The translations under genes were made by a program, and so were the position numbers. DNA of 64,000 bases from Lysobacter sp. Root690 (GTDB taxonomy: Bacteria; Pseudomonadota; Gammaproteobacteria; Xanthomonadales; Xanthomonadaceae), in NCBI RefSeq assembly GCF_001427785.1, contig NZ_LMHM01000012.1:556445-620444 (forward strand). The letters are read 5' to 3'. The notes below the pieces were generated by a model. That model was not told the origin of the DNA and ran no database searches. It saw only the letters and a list, made by a program, of their open reading frames with translations. Shown one piece after another: positions 1 to 7,656 of this stretch. Positions within the stretch are counted from its first letter, which is position 1; every line of letters starts with the position of its first letter.

Positions 1-313
1 CCAGGACGGCCTTGGCCATGAGGGTTCCGGCAAGGGTCTTGCTCAACGAGCCGATTTCGTAAAGGGTCGCGTCGGTCGGGGGATTCGGCTTCCCGGCATG
101 CATATCGCCGCGATGGCGGATGATTTCCTTTCCTCGGTACACGACGCCGATCGAGGTTGAGTGAAGCAGAGGCTGCTTGATCAGGCCAGCGGCGACTTCA
201 TCAATCTCGGTTCCCGGGTCTTTCACCGGGGTGTCCGCGCGCCTGCAGCCTGCGATCGAGAACGCTGCGGACAATATCAAGCAGCCTAGCCACAATCTGT
301 TTCGAACCACCAT
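1..313 (-). CDS. Serine hydrolase (class C beta-lactamase / penicillin-binding type) lipoprotein, N-terminal part
   Basis: Reading the minus strand from the ATG at 313 gives 104 residues that run off the window. It opens with a lipoprotein signal (hydrophobic stretch ending in SIAGC, cysteine near residue 23). The sequence YEIGSLSKTLAGTLMAKAVL follows, in which SLSK matches the SxxK nucleophile motif of class C beta-lactamases and DD-peptidase-like serine hydrolases. Likely role: an envelope-anchored acyl-serine hydrolase acting on peptidoglycan peptides, beta-lactams or esters; the substrate cannot be told from this part. Only the N-terminal part is visible, so the YxN and KTG motifs cannot be checked. 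Confidence 0.8.
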   Translation of the reverse strand, partial: MVVRNRLWLGCLILSAAFSIAGCRRADTPVKDPGTEIDEVAAGLIKQPLLHSTSIGVVYRGKEIIRHRGDMHAGKPNPPTDATLYEIGSLSKTLAGTLMAKAVL

Positions 314-652
314 CGAACTCGCTTGCATGCGTTGGCGCCGTGAGGGAGGCATGGAAAGGGCGCTCAATATAGCCGAGTGCCGGAAAGATGGCCGGACCGG
401 GCGAGGTCTTCCCGGCACAGCTCTGCGTCCATGGCGACCTATTGGTACTCTGGTGACCGTCGGTAATGTCGCGCCGCTCGGCGAGCGTCAAGCGTCACTG
501 CGCGACATCCGCTCGACCCCTTAGCATCTTCGTCATACCAGGCACGGGACCTAGCGCCATCTCCCCGCTTGGCGATATTCCTCCCGGTTCCTCTTCCTCA
601 CGTGCTGGGTCCGATAGGCTCCAGGTATCTTGAAAGCGTGAGTGTGCCGACC
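314..652. other. Intergenic stretch, no gene seen
   Basis: Open frames on both strands here look like shadows. None has a family signature or a convincing ribosome binding site. The stretch lies between the divergent start of the serine hydrolase and the first attC-like repeat and presumably holds the hydrolase promoter, but no clear -35/-10 pair was recognised. Confidence 0.5.
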
Positions 653-705
653 AATGCGTTAGATACGTTGAGCTGCGAATCGGCTTCGGCTTGAACTAAG
701 GGATA
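653..705 (-). repeat. attC-like recombination site (degenerate)
   Basis: Read on the minus strand the sequence contains TTCAAGCCGAAGCCG, then TTCGCAGCTC and TATCTAACG. This matches the arrangement of Xanthomonas-type attC sites: right half-stem, loop TTCG, left half-stem. It overlaps the stop codon of the small frame at 696-887, as a cassette attC should. The outer core boxes are poorly conserved. Confidence 0.5.
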
Positions 706-887
706 GATATCGCGTCCGGCACTACCAGCACGGACTCCACCGTGAAGCTGATCGTTGAATCCTCAATGGGCAAACAAGCGCAAATGGCATCAGAGAACTC
801 ATCAAGGAGCGCGAGCCCGGTTGAGTCGTAGTCGTTGCATGCCTGCAAGAAGATGCGGCCGCCATTCCAGCGACAGCTCACTGCCAA
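696..887 (-). CDS. Possible short cassette-encoded protein or gene remnant, unknown function
   Basis: A 63-residue frame ends inside the attC-like repeat, like the other minus-strand genes of this cluster. It has no ATG: an in-frame TGA lies three codons upstream, and only TTG (887) or a nearby GTG could start it, with no clear Shine-Dalgarno. The product has no recognised motif. It could be a real small cassette gene or the tail of a truncated one. Confidence 0.3.
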   Translation of the reverse strand: MAVSCRWNGGRIFLQACNDYDSTGLALLDEFSDAICACLPIEDSTISFTVESVLVVPDAISIP

Positions 888-984
888 GGCCGCTCAGCGA
901 ACTCCGCTAAAATATCGCTAACTCCCGCTAGCGCAACTCGTTCGGAGACGCCGCCGCAGGAAACTACGATCTCAAACATACGAT

Positions 985-1036
985 GCTAATGAGCCGAGCC
1001 GCGAAGCGGCTTCGGTTTGAATTGATTGTAGATCTA
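985..1036 (-). repeat. attC-like recombination site
   Basis: The minus strand reads ATCTACAATCAATTCAAACCG, then AAGCCGCTTCGCGGCTCGGC. The near-perfect stem GCCGCTTCGCGGC is shared with the copies at 22,366, 22,926, 24,581 and 25,263. The TAG stop of the TIR gene (1034-1036) lies inside the first core box, which is the usual position of an attC at the 3' end of a cassette. Confidence 0.7.
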
Positions 1037-1909
1037 ACGCCGATTCTGCAGGCGGACTCTTTGGAGAACGAAGCCAGCGACCTGATCGGCAGTGAACTGA
1101 TTCATGTCGATGTACCCATCCTGCGGAAAGATTCCCGGAATTGCCGCGTCATCTGACCGGATGAGCATGACGCTTTCATCCGCTTTGTTATTTATCACAG
1201 CGCGAATTGCTCGCCACTCAATTCCACACCACATTTTTCTCTCGTAGTCGGCAGACAGGAAGACGACGAGGAGATCTGAATTGTTTAGGTATACATTCTG
1301 TAGCAAGTTGTCGAGATTTGGTCTGGCCAGCTGGGCGACGAAATCGAAATCATAGAAGACCGCACCGGCAGGCAGTTGCGATTTAACCTGAGTCACTACT
1401 TGCAGGACGAACTCGCGAAGTTCCCCTGGAAACGAGAAGGCCACCTTGAATCTGATCTCTTCAACGCGGCCATCCGGACCTTTTGGGTTGACATAGTTAT
1501 CAGCAACAATCCCCGCTGCATGTAAAGTCGCAAATAGATTAGAGCCCTTAATTGCCCAGTGTGTTCGATACTGCTCTCCATTCTGGAGATTTATATCAAG
1601 TTCTTGGGCAAGTTGTTGTATTTTTTCAGCAGGGATGTCGCCAATCTGATCATCGAACTCGTATTCGATGAGGATTGCATTCGCTCTTTCGCGAAGATTT
1701 CTTATGTACCCGATCTTAGCGACGCCATCAAACCGCTCTTGCAGAAAGAGGCAGGGATAAGATTTAATTTTTTCAACAATTTCAAGTGTTAGCGCTTGAT
1801 GCTCTTCAGTAATTGAATCGTCGGTGTACTCAAGAAACCGTCCTTTTGAGTACTCGGTAGACGGCAGATCCCACGCTGTCGGATTTGACGTCATCAATAG
1901 GTTGTACAC
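1034..1909 (-). CDS. TIR-domain protein, probable NAD-consuming defence effector
   Basis: A 291-residue protein. Residues about 153-285 form a TIR domain: the strand FKVAFSFPGE, then SDLLVVFLSADYERKMWCGIEW, where the glutamate at about residue 231 sits where TIR NADases carry their catalytic Glu. Residues 1-150 form a separate domain (WDLPSTEYSKGRFLEY near the start) that I do not recognise and that may sense the trigger. Bacterial TIR proteins of this type usually deplete NAD+ or make a cyclic ADP-ribose signal during phage infection; that role is inferred here. The start is taken as GTG at 1909, which has GGGGA about 8 bases upstream; the ATG at 1894 has none. Base composition is AT-richer than the chromosome to the right. 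It is flanked by attC-like sites on both sides and so looks like a single-gene cassette. Confidence 0.8.
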   Translation of the reverse strand: MYNLLMTSNPTAWDLPSTEYSKGRFLEYTDDSITEEHQALTLEIVEKIKSYPCLFLQERFDGVAKIGYIRNLRERANAILIEYEFDDQIGDIPAEKIQQLAQELDINLQNGEQYRTHWAIKGSNLFATLHAAGIVADNYVNPKGPDGRVEEIRFKVAFSFPGELREFVLQVVTQVKSQLPAGAVFYDFDFVAQLARPNLDNLLQNVYLNNSDLLVVFLSADYERKMWCGIEWRAIRAVINNKADESVMLIRSDDAAIPGIFPQDGYIDMNQFTADQVAGFVLQRVRLQNRR

Positions 1910-1926
1910 GAAGATATCCCCATGCC

Positions 1927-1974
1927 AGGTCTAATGCCTGAAACAATCCGCCGCTAACCGGCCTGTTGACCCGC
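1927..1974 (-). repeat. attC-like site with a different stem
   Basis: On the minus strand the spacer between the HEPN stop and the TIR start contains GGTCAAC followed by a GC-rich palindromic centre and TTTCAGGCATTAGACC. The last part closely matches the right core region CTCAGGCGTTAGAC of Xanthomonas-type attC sites. The stem differs from the other copies. The call rests mainly on the core and on its position between two genes. Confidence 0.4.
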
Positions 1975-2904
1975 TCACGCCTGCGGGATCTGCACGTACG
2001 CTAAACGACCGTCCGACACGGTTTCGTCGTAGCGTTCCACGAACTTCTCGAACTTCTCCCGATTGACTCCGTAGCTCTCGATCCACCGGGCTTGGGCGTG
2101 GGCAAACACGTTTATCAGTCCGCGGAACTCAAAGAAGAAGACGCCACCCGTGTCAGGCAACGCCATCTCTGAATGTCCAACCCGGAAGGAAATTCGCCGA
2201 ACATTTTTCTTCCTTACGTTGGAAGAGTTGATGTTGGTCATATGAAGCAGTCCATTGCGCAGCTCCCAGAGCTCCTCAGCAGTGATACCAAGCGGCGTCA
2301 AATCTGCATAGTCGTTTAGCCAGCGGACGAATGACGGTGGCTCACGCACATCTCCGTACTCAACATAGGCGAGACTATCAATGCAGCTCAACATAAGCTT
2401 CATTGATGAGACGTAGAGCTTGTTGTTATAGGTCAGCTTGATCGCTACGAAGTAGTCGTCGTGGATAAGTTCGGAGAAGTGAATGCATCCGTCACGGGTG
2501 TACTTGCGTAGCCAATCGACCATTTGGCCGTGCTCACCCGCAGCCTCTACTGCATCTTCTACGTCGAAGCTATTGGTCTGGGAGCTATAGCTGTATCTGA
2601 CTTGCCCATTCTGCACAGGGGTGACGACGGCCAGCGCCGCATAGTCGGCGCCAGCGAGGGCTAATACTTCAGCGTATAGGTCCCGCTCGCTGCCAAGCCT
2701 GCAGCGAGTGCTGTATTCATGCTGGGTGAAAGAGTTGGACAACCTTAGTTTCGTTGCCCGCTGTAGATCTGCTTTAACCTTCTTCCGTAGGAATTCAATG
2801 CCTTGCTCGTCGTTGCCCTCATACAGATGAGCGACGTAACCCGCGTAGTCACAGCGTCCACTGGGGTCGAAGTACAGATAGATGTTAAAAATGCTCTCGC
2901 CCAC
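1975..2904 (-). CDS. HEPN-like protein beside an ABC-three-component system
   Basis: A 309-residue protein of unassigned family. The segment ELWELRNGLLHMTN (R216, H221) is an R-x4-H arrangement in a predicted helix, with RN and H as in HEPN ribonucleases. The rest shows mixed alpha/beta character and no membrane segment. The start is GTG at 2904, with AAGGAG 8 bases upstream. It lies 70 bases downstream of the DUF3732 gene on the same strand with no attC-like site between, so it probably belongs to the same operon as the ABC-3C genes. A toxin or RNase role is inference from the motif; the fold was not confirmed. Confidence 0.5.
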   Translation of the reverse strand: MGESIFNIYLYFDPSGRCDYAGYVAHLYEGNDEQGIEFLRKKVKADLQRATKLRLSNSFTQHEYSTRCRLGSERDLYAEVLALAGADYAALAVVTPVQNGQVRYSYSSQTNSFDVEDAVEAAGEHGQMVDWLRKYTRDGCIHFSELIHDDYFVAIKLTYNNKLYVSSMKLMLSCIDSLAYVEYGDVREPPSFVRWLNDYADLTPLGITAEELWELRNGLLHMTNINSSNVRKKNVRRISFRVGHSEMALPDTGGVFFFEFRGLINVFAHAQARWIESYGVNREKFEKFVERYDETVSDGRLAYVQIPQA

Positions 2905-2974
2905 CTCGCAGCTCCTTTTGCACCTTTCCTATTCCTAGCACGCCGGCGACTCACACAGGGCGCCCGAACCCGCA

Positions 2975-4930
2975 CTATTGGTCGCTTCGTACCGGCCACT
3001 GCAGCGGAATCAAAGCTTGTCCCGATGCCTTTGTCCATCGCTCGCGCGTAGCTAGAACATATCTTGGATCGTCTGCAAAGTACGCATGCTCAATGAGGAG
3101 TACCTGCAAACCGTCGCGACGAGCGGTTTCAAAAAATAGAAAATCAATGTGACGCTTCAGAGCGGAGACATCTTCATCTTCGATCGGACCCGCTATTTCC
3201 GCTTCGTCCTCGTTTTCACCACTACTTGGAAAGTACGGGCGGCTGATCTGGTCGAAAATAAGCAGCCCCGGTACGGGTGCGTTCGCAATCTCGAAGTAAC
3301 GCTGCAACGCGAACGACAGTGCCACGTGAATAGCAAGATAATTCTGATCGGAGCCCACCGCAGGCATGGTCAGGACGGCGCCATTCCCCGCTTCGATCAC
3401 CACCACTGCCGGCTCTCGCGAGGAGAACTCCAGTTCCGCTCCGACACAGGGTGTGACAGTTGGTAATTGAGCAAAAGCTTCGGATGCAAATTGCGATATT
3501 CTCCGCTCTGCACGCTGCAACCTAACTCGCTTTGCCGCACGATCGACATGCCCTTCAAGATCATTAATCTCATCACGCAGCACACTCAGATCTCGTTGGG
3601 TTCTGTGAGTATCCTGAGTGATTGATTCAATAAAGAAGGCGATTTTTCCCAGCAGATGTGCTTTCACCTGCGACAAATCAGCTAATTTGCGTGTCTCGTC
3701 GCTTTGGCGTAGCCAAGCCTCGATACGGAGATCGACTTCACGCAACTGAGCATTGAGCGAAAGAATGTCCTGATCCAGGTCATGATTGTGCTCCGCTAAA
3801 CGCGGTGCGGCTCGCTCAACAGCGCTGTTTTCATCGCGAACCTTGGCCAAAGAGGCCTGAAGTGCTTTGCGCGTTTCAAGACCCCATTCCGATGGATTCT
3901 CGCAGACTGGACACAGATGCCTGATATTATCCATATGCTCAACGAGCGCGAGCTTTTGATATTGACGGTTAACCGCCCCTCGAAAGCTCGATACTTCATG
4001 CATTGCGGACTTGGTTGCCCTTGCTTTTCGCTTCGTTGCTTCAAGGCGAGAGAGAATGTCCCGACGAGCCAAGTGCAGAGCGGCTAGCTCATCCTCAGAC
4101 GGATAGGTGTTGACTTCAAGTTGTGTTCCAGTGACTTCGCGAAGCAAAGAGATGAGCTGAGAGTCCGACGCATCCGCTGACGAACTCTGTGCAATACCGA
4201 GTCGCTCAGCGTCTGTCAGAAGTCCAATTGCGCGCTGTCGAAGTGAACTCTCTGCCGTCAATCGAGACTTTTCTTTCGCCTCTTCCCGGTCTAGAACGCG
4301 CTGCAGCTGCCGTAGCTTGCGTTCGGCCAAAACAGTCGCCTGATCGGTAACGCCAAGGAAATATGGCATTGCTGAAACGATGTCCCGGGCTTTGTCTACT
4401 TGTTCCAATCCATGCAGCAACACTGACTCACTATAGATGACTTCTTTAGTAACAAACAGATAGGGAGTTAGGTGACGAACCGTGGCGCGTCCGCGGACAG
4501 TAATATCGCCCGCCGCGACATCCTTCACGTCGACGACTCCGAACGCCCTTTCCAAGAATGCCTTAGCCGCCTCTAATGTCGTCGCGCCATCAAAATCGTC
4601 TGTACTTGTGGGCAGATCAAGACTCGTTCCACTAGAGACAAACATGCGGGTACTCGTATCTTGGCCCACAGGCGGAATGATACGCCCGACAATAAATTCC
4701 CCGCCGTCAATGACCCATTTAACGCCTACCGCTATACAACGCCTCCGAACAAGCGCTGGTAGTTCGCAATCGCTTGAACCCAGGCAGTAATCAATGGCTT
4801 TGATAAGGGTGGACTTTCCAGTGCCGGAAGCACCTGTGATGATGTTGACCTGCCCCGGCAGGAGCGTTACGACTCGACGTTGTCCGGACACGCCAAGAAA
4901 GAAGATGTCTGATATGTTCCAGCGCTTCAT
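2975..4930 (-). CDS. DUF3732-type SMC-like ATPase of an ABC-three-component (ABC-3C) system
   Basis: A 651-residue protein with an ABC/SMC-like ATPase split by coiled coil. Walker A GASGTGKST lies at residues 33-41. Long heptad-rich stretches flank a CPVC motif near residue 345, which resembles a zinc-hook. The C-terminal part has VPGLLIFDQISRPYFP at about 555, the D-Q-x-S form of Walker B typical of DUF3732 proteins. The family is the ATPase of ABC-3C conflict systems, thought to sense or process DNA and control an attached effector. The ATG start at 4930 overlaps the stop of the upstream gene (4927), so translation is probably coupled. Full length with no obvious lesions. Confidence 0.85.
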   Translation of the reverse strand: MKRWNISDIFFLGVSGQRRVVTLLPGQVNIITGASGTGKSTLIKAIDYCLGSSDCELPALVRRRCIAVGVKWVIDGGEFIVGRIIPPVGQDTSTRMFVSSGTSLDLPTSTDDFDGATTLEAAKAFLERAFGVVDVKDVAAGDITVRGRATVRHLTPYLFVTKEVIYSESVLLHGLEQVDKARDIVSAMPYFLGVTDQATVLAERKLRQLQRVLDREEAKEKSRLTAESSLRQRAIGLLTDAERLGIAQSSSADASDSQLISLLREVTGTQLEVNTYPSEDELAALHLARRDILSRLEATKRKARATKSAMHEVSSFRGAVNRQYQKLALVEHMDNIRHLCPVCENPSEWGLETRKALQASLAKVRDENSAVERAAPRLAEHNHDLDQDILSLNAQLREVDLRIEAWLRQSDETRKLADLSQVKAHLLGKIAFFIESITQDTHRTQRDLSVLRDEINDLEGHVDRAAKRVRLQRAERRISQFASEAFAQLPTVTPCVGAELEFSSREPAVVVIEAGNGAVLTMPAVGSDQNYLAIHVALSFALQRYFEIANAPVPGLLIFDQISRPYFPSSGENEDEAEIAGPIEDEDVSALKRHIDFLFFETARRDGLQVLLIEHAYFADDPRYVLATRERWTKASGQALIPLQWPVRSDQ

Positions 4931-5412
4931 ACGGTTAGCCCCATTACTCCAAACACGTTCCGCGTTGTGCCGGCCATTGCGAACCAGTAGCCCAGTCGTT
5001 CGACACGCTTTATGGCCTTAACTGATTCCGCACCAAGCTTATCAAGCGAACTTTTGGGAACTTGTCTGTTTCCTACTTGAAGGCGGCCGTCGCGTCCGAG
5101 AATCAGCAGATTGGCAAAACAGCCAAATCGGAGAGAGCTTGTCACCACATCCATGGTCGAGTTCACTCTGGAGCCAAGCCCAATATGAACCTGCGGACTT
5201 CGGGTAAGCCATTCGAGCAAACCTGTATTTCTATTCGTGCCGGCGAACGTCTCTGCAAGATCCCCCGACAGCCCAACGGGAAGTGCGATATAGCAGATGG
5301 CCAACTCCGGACCTGCGTCGTTAAGGGACTTGTACGCACCAACGAACGCCGCCAGCGCAGTGCCACAATAAGCGGGATTAAGCTCAGCAAAGACGTCATG
5401 CGCTGGCGTCAC
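4927..5412 (-). CDS. ABC-three-component system middle component
   Basis: A 161-residue protein between the nuclease/C-terminal component and the DUF3732 ATPase. It overlaps both by 4 bases. The sequence (ELNPAYCGTALAAFVGAY near the N-terminus, then LAICYIALPVGLS) has the look of the small middle-component family that accompanies DUF3732 proteins. The middle component is thought to bridge ATPase and effector. The GTG start at 5412 shares its bases with the TGA stop of the upstream gene. The call rests on both the N-terminal pattern and gene order. Confidence 0.75.
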   Translation of the reverse strand: MTPAHDVFAELNPAYCGTALAAFVGAYKSLNDAGPELAICYIALPVGLSGDLAETFAGTNRNTGLLEWLTRSPQVHIGLGSRVNSTMDVVTSSLRFGCFANLLILGRDGRLQVGNRQVPKSSLDKLGAESVKAIKRVERLGYWFAMAGTTRNVFGVMGLTV

Positions 5413-6656
5413 TTCTCTTCCTTAAGTAGATTGCGGTAATCGGGGTGCCAACCAACCTCCAAACCAATAGCCAGAACCTGGAAGCTTCCGCTTACATAGT
5501 ATTGTCCGCTCCAACCTGCCGAGATGGCCGGAACCGCTGCAGCCGCCTCATGATGAGCCCAGCGCAACAACTTGAGACCGGCTTCTCGCTTGTAGGGCTC
5601 AAGCGCATCTGAGCATTCGTCAACAATAGGAATATGCCGGTCCGACCACCGCTCCCTAAGTAGAAGATCGTACTCGTTGATTACGGACGCCATGGCCGGA
5701 TTTTCGTTTATCCACTTTGATCGCTGCGCACGCGCGCGCCACTCCTCGCGGATGGCGACAGTCAGGTCGTGGTCGCGCCCCTCAACCAGTTCGATTTGGC
5801 GCGCTATCATGCCATTCGGCTGATAGTCCTTCGGCGGGATCGCCGTCATGAAGTCGGGAATCAGCCGCTCCTCCTCGATGTCGCCGAGTATCTCTGTGAT
5901 TTGGTGCTGTAGTTCGATGCGGGTGATAAATCGCTCCCGCTTCCCACACAATGAATACAGGACCTGCCTATCCCACCATTCGACTAGCCGCCTGGCGATC
6001 ATTGGCCGATGCGCCATGGGTAGCAACGACAGGCTGCCCGCTACGCGAGTCTCTATCTTATCTATCGTGTCACTACCCTGTTGCACGCGCATTCGTCGAA
6101 GAAGGTTCAGCTTCTCCGTAGCGCCCAGTTCAAAGAAGGCCTCGCACCCATTTGCGCGATCATCGTGGGGTAACTTTTTCACGCCCGCTTGCTCTGCAGC
6201 GATCCGCTCATCAATGACACGGCCGGCTTCCTTCTGCATCGCCTCAAGAAGCGCTCCGCGGTCTGAGCCCGACACCAACAGGCTGGTTAAAGGACTACCA
6301 CTAGGTATGCTGCCGACGACTACTAGATGTAGAGTCGTTTCAGAAAGCGATAAGTTCGGCAGCAAGTCGATCCAGACTTTGACGGTTTTCCACAGCGCGC
6401 GCGACGCGATGGTAACTGGTGGAGGCGCTGCGCTGAGTGAGTGCTTTAGCTGATAGAGAAGAGTGTTGCCGTCAACTACAATCTCAACGTCGTCTAGGCG
6501 CTCAATTGCGACGGCCGCCTCGTCCGAGGTCTGCTCGACCAAGGTCGCGAGCCCAAATAAAGCTTGGTAGTAAAACCCAAGTGCTGCAGCCTCGGCGGAA
6601 TGCGCCGAACTCTGGCTCACGTTCCCTTCCATGCCGTCCGCCCCCAGACACTCCAT
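5409..6656 (-). CDS. ABC-three-component effector with N-terminal nuclease-like domain
   Basis: A 415-residue protein, first gene of the ABC-3C operon. Residues about 18-75 contain LGFYYQALFGLATLVEQ and then the E-rich segment DDVEIVVDGNTLLYQLKHS. This matches the N-terminal part of the Cap4/DUF4297-like restriction-type nuclease fold, in which D/E and QxKH residues line the active site. The C-terminal half is the ABC-3C C-terminal region (RRLVEWWDRQVLYSLCG, then a conserved segment ending YVSGSFQVLAIGLEVGWHPDY). Likely role: dsDNA-cleaving effector under control of the ATPase. ATG at 6656 is used; ATG at 6632 is also possible, as each has a G-rich sequence upstream. Confidence 0.75.
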   Translation of the reverse strand: MECLGADGMEGNVSQSSAHSAEAAALGFYYQALFGLATLVEQTSDEAAVAIERLDDVEIVVDGNTLLYQLKHSLSAAPPPVTIASRALWKTVKVWIDLLPNLSLSETTLHLVVVGSIPSGSPLTSLLVSGSDRGALLEAMQKEAGRVIDERIAAEQAGVKKLPHDDRANGCEAFFELGATEKLNLLRRMRVQQGSDTIDKIETRVAGSLSLLPMAHRPMIARRLVEWWDRQVLYSLCGKRERFITRIELQHQITEILGDIEEERLIPDFMTAIPPKDYQPNGMIARQIELVEGRDHDLTVAIREEWRARAQRSKWINENPAMASVINEYDLLLRERWSDRHIPIVDECSDALEPYKREAGLKLLRWAHHEAAAAVPAISAGWSGQYYVSGSFQVLAIGLEVGWHPDYRNLLKEEK

Positions 6657-6827
6657 TCCCCGTCAGTATGAGGAAATCTCAGCCCCGAGGGTACTGAGTG
6701 GTTGCGGCGACATACCTTGGCGTATGGTCAGAAAGCACAACTGGTGTCGCCTGTTGTTCCTTGGTGTTCCCGGGCGTGAAGAGACTGGTTAGAACTTAGT
6801 AGCCGTGGGCGCGTCAAAATGTCGTCA

Positions 6828-7184
6828 TCAACGTTTGGATCGGCGCAGCCACTTCGATAGGTTGTATCCACCGCCAGCCGCGGCGCGAAGTGGCTTCGGC
6901 TTGATCAAATCGCTAGGCCTTACTACCGCCAGTCCCGCCGACAATTCGGACTTCGCTGTATCGCATGCGCGATAGAACGCCTTGAGCCGCGAGTGCGCCA
7001 TAGCGAACAGCTCTCGGACACGCTGCGCGTAATAGGCATCTGGATTACCTGGAACGCCAGCTGGGCCGGTCACGGTGGTGGTGACAAGGAGGGCGACTTT
7101 GCGCCATCTAATGTCAGCAGCAGCCAGCAATGCCGCGTCTATGGCCTGAATCTGATTGGGGCTCAAAGCTGGGATTAGCCCCAA
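6828..7184 (-). CDS. DUF3658-like small protein
   Basis: A 118-residue protein whose first 80 residues (SPNQIQAIDAALLAAADIRW, then RKVALLVTTTV and YYAQRVRELF) resemble the C-terminal DUF3658 module: a helix, the rWrKVA strand and a second helix. The function of that family is unknown. The frame runs through an attC-like site, so its last 30 residues (LIKPKPLRAAAGGG onward) are encoded by the palindrome; a shorter original protein may have been extended by sequence decay. The start is uncertain: TTG at 7184 lies directly after GAGGAG. Confidence 0.5.
   Translation of the reverse strand: MGLIPALSPNQIQAIDAALLAAADIRWRKVALLVTTTVTGPAGVPGNPDAYYAQRVRELFAMAHSRLKAFYRACDTAKSELSAGLAVVRPSDLIKPKPLRAAAGGGYNLSKWLRRSKR
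6858..6920 (-). repeat. attC-like site inside the 3' end of a frame
   Basis: The minus strand reads GCCTAGCGATTTGATCAAG and then CCGAAGCCACTTCGCGCCGC. The first seven bases match the RYYYAAC core except for one base, and the rest matches the common attC half-stem. The right core is degenerate (ATACAACC). The frame at 6828-7184 reads through it without a stop. Confidence 0.6.
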
Positions 7185-7232
7185 CTCCTCAGCATCGGGC
7201 AGGCCATCCTCGGGCCCGTACTCGTCGGGGCT

Positions 7233-7290
7233 TTAGACGTAACGACTGAATTAAGCCGAGCCGCAACGCGGTTGCGGCCAGCAGGAGTCG
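7233..7290 (-). repeat. attC-like recombination site
   Basis: The minus strand reads CCGCAACCGCGTTGCGGCTC, then GGCTTAATTCAGTCGTTACG. The stem is changed by paired substitutions (GCAACCGCGTTGC instead of GAAGCCGCTTCGC) and so stays palindromic. The right core TTAATTCAGTCGTTA is close to the consensus. It lies 46 bases past the stop of the gene at 7337-7555. Confidence 0.65.
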
Positions 7291-7336
7291 CCAGCATGTT
7301 GTAGAAAAATGTCGAACTGAAGAGCTTGGCCCGCCT

Positions 7337-7555
7337 TCAGAATTCTGTTCGGTAGGTAATGACCCCACTCTTTTTGAAGACTTCCAACGCGAACGGAGTG
7401 GACCAATTGAAGAGGTCGCGCATTGTGTAATCTTCTCCGGGTGTTGCACCTGCCTCGATAAGCGAGTGCTCAATGTTCTTGGCCATGACAAGAACTAAAT
7501 CTTCTAAGGTGGTTGCGTCGGTATGCCGTAGGTCACGAATAAGCGATTTGGTCAT
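7337..7555 (-). CDS. Small cassette-encoded protein, unknown function
   Basis: A 72-residue acidic protein with no signal peptide, membrane segment or recognised motif. It is supported as a real gene by an ATG at 7555 preceded by AAGGAG at 7-base spacing, and by an attC-like site just past its stop. It may be a small regulatory or antitoxin-like protein, but nothing in the sequence shows this. Confidence 0.6.
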   Translation of the reverse strand: MTKSLIRDLRHTDATTLEDLVLVMAKNIEHSLIEAGATPGEDYTMRDLFNWSTPFALEVFKKSGVITYRTEF

Positions 7556-7656
7556 CGGAATCTCCTTAGTATGGCCTCGCGCAATCCTCTAGTCGCGAAG
7601 AAATTTTCTGTGATTGAGCTACTGATGCGTTCGAAAAGTTTGTTCTGACTAGGCAC

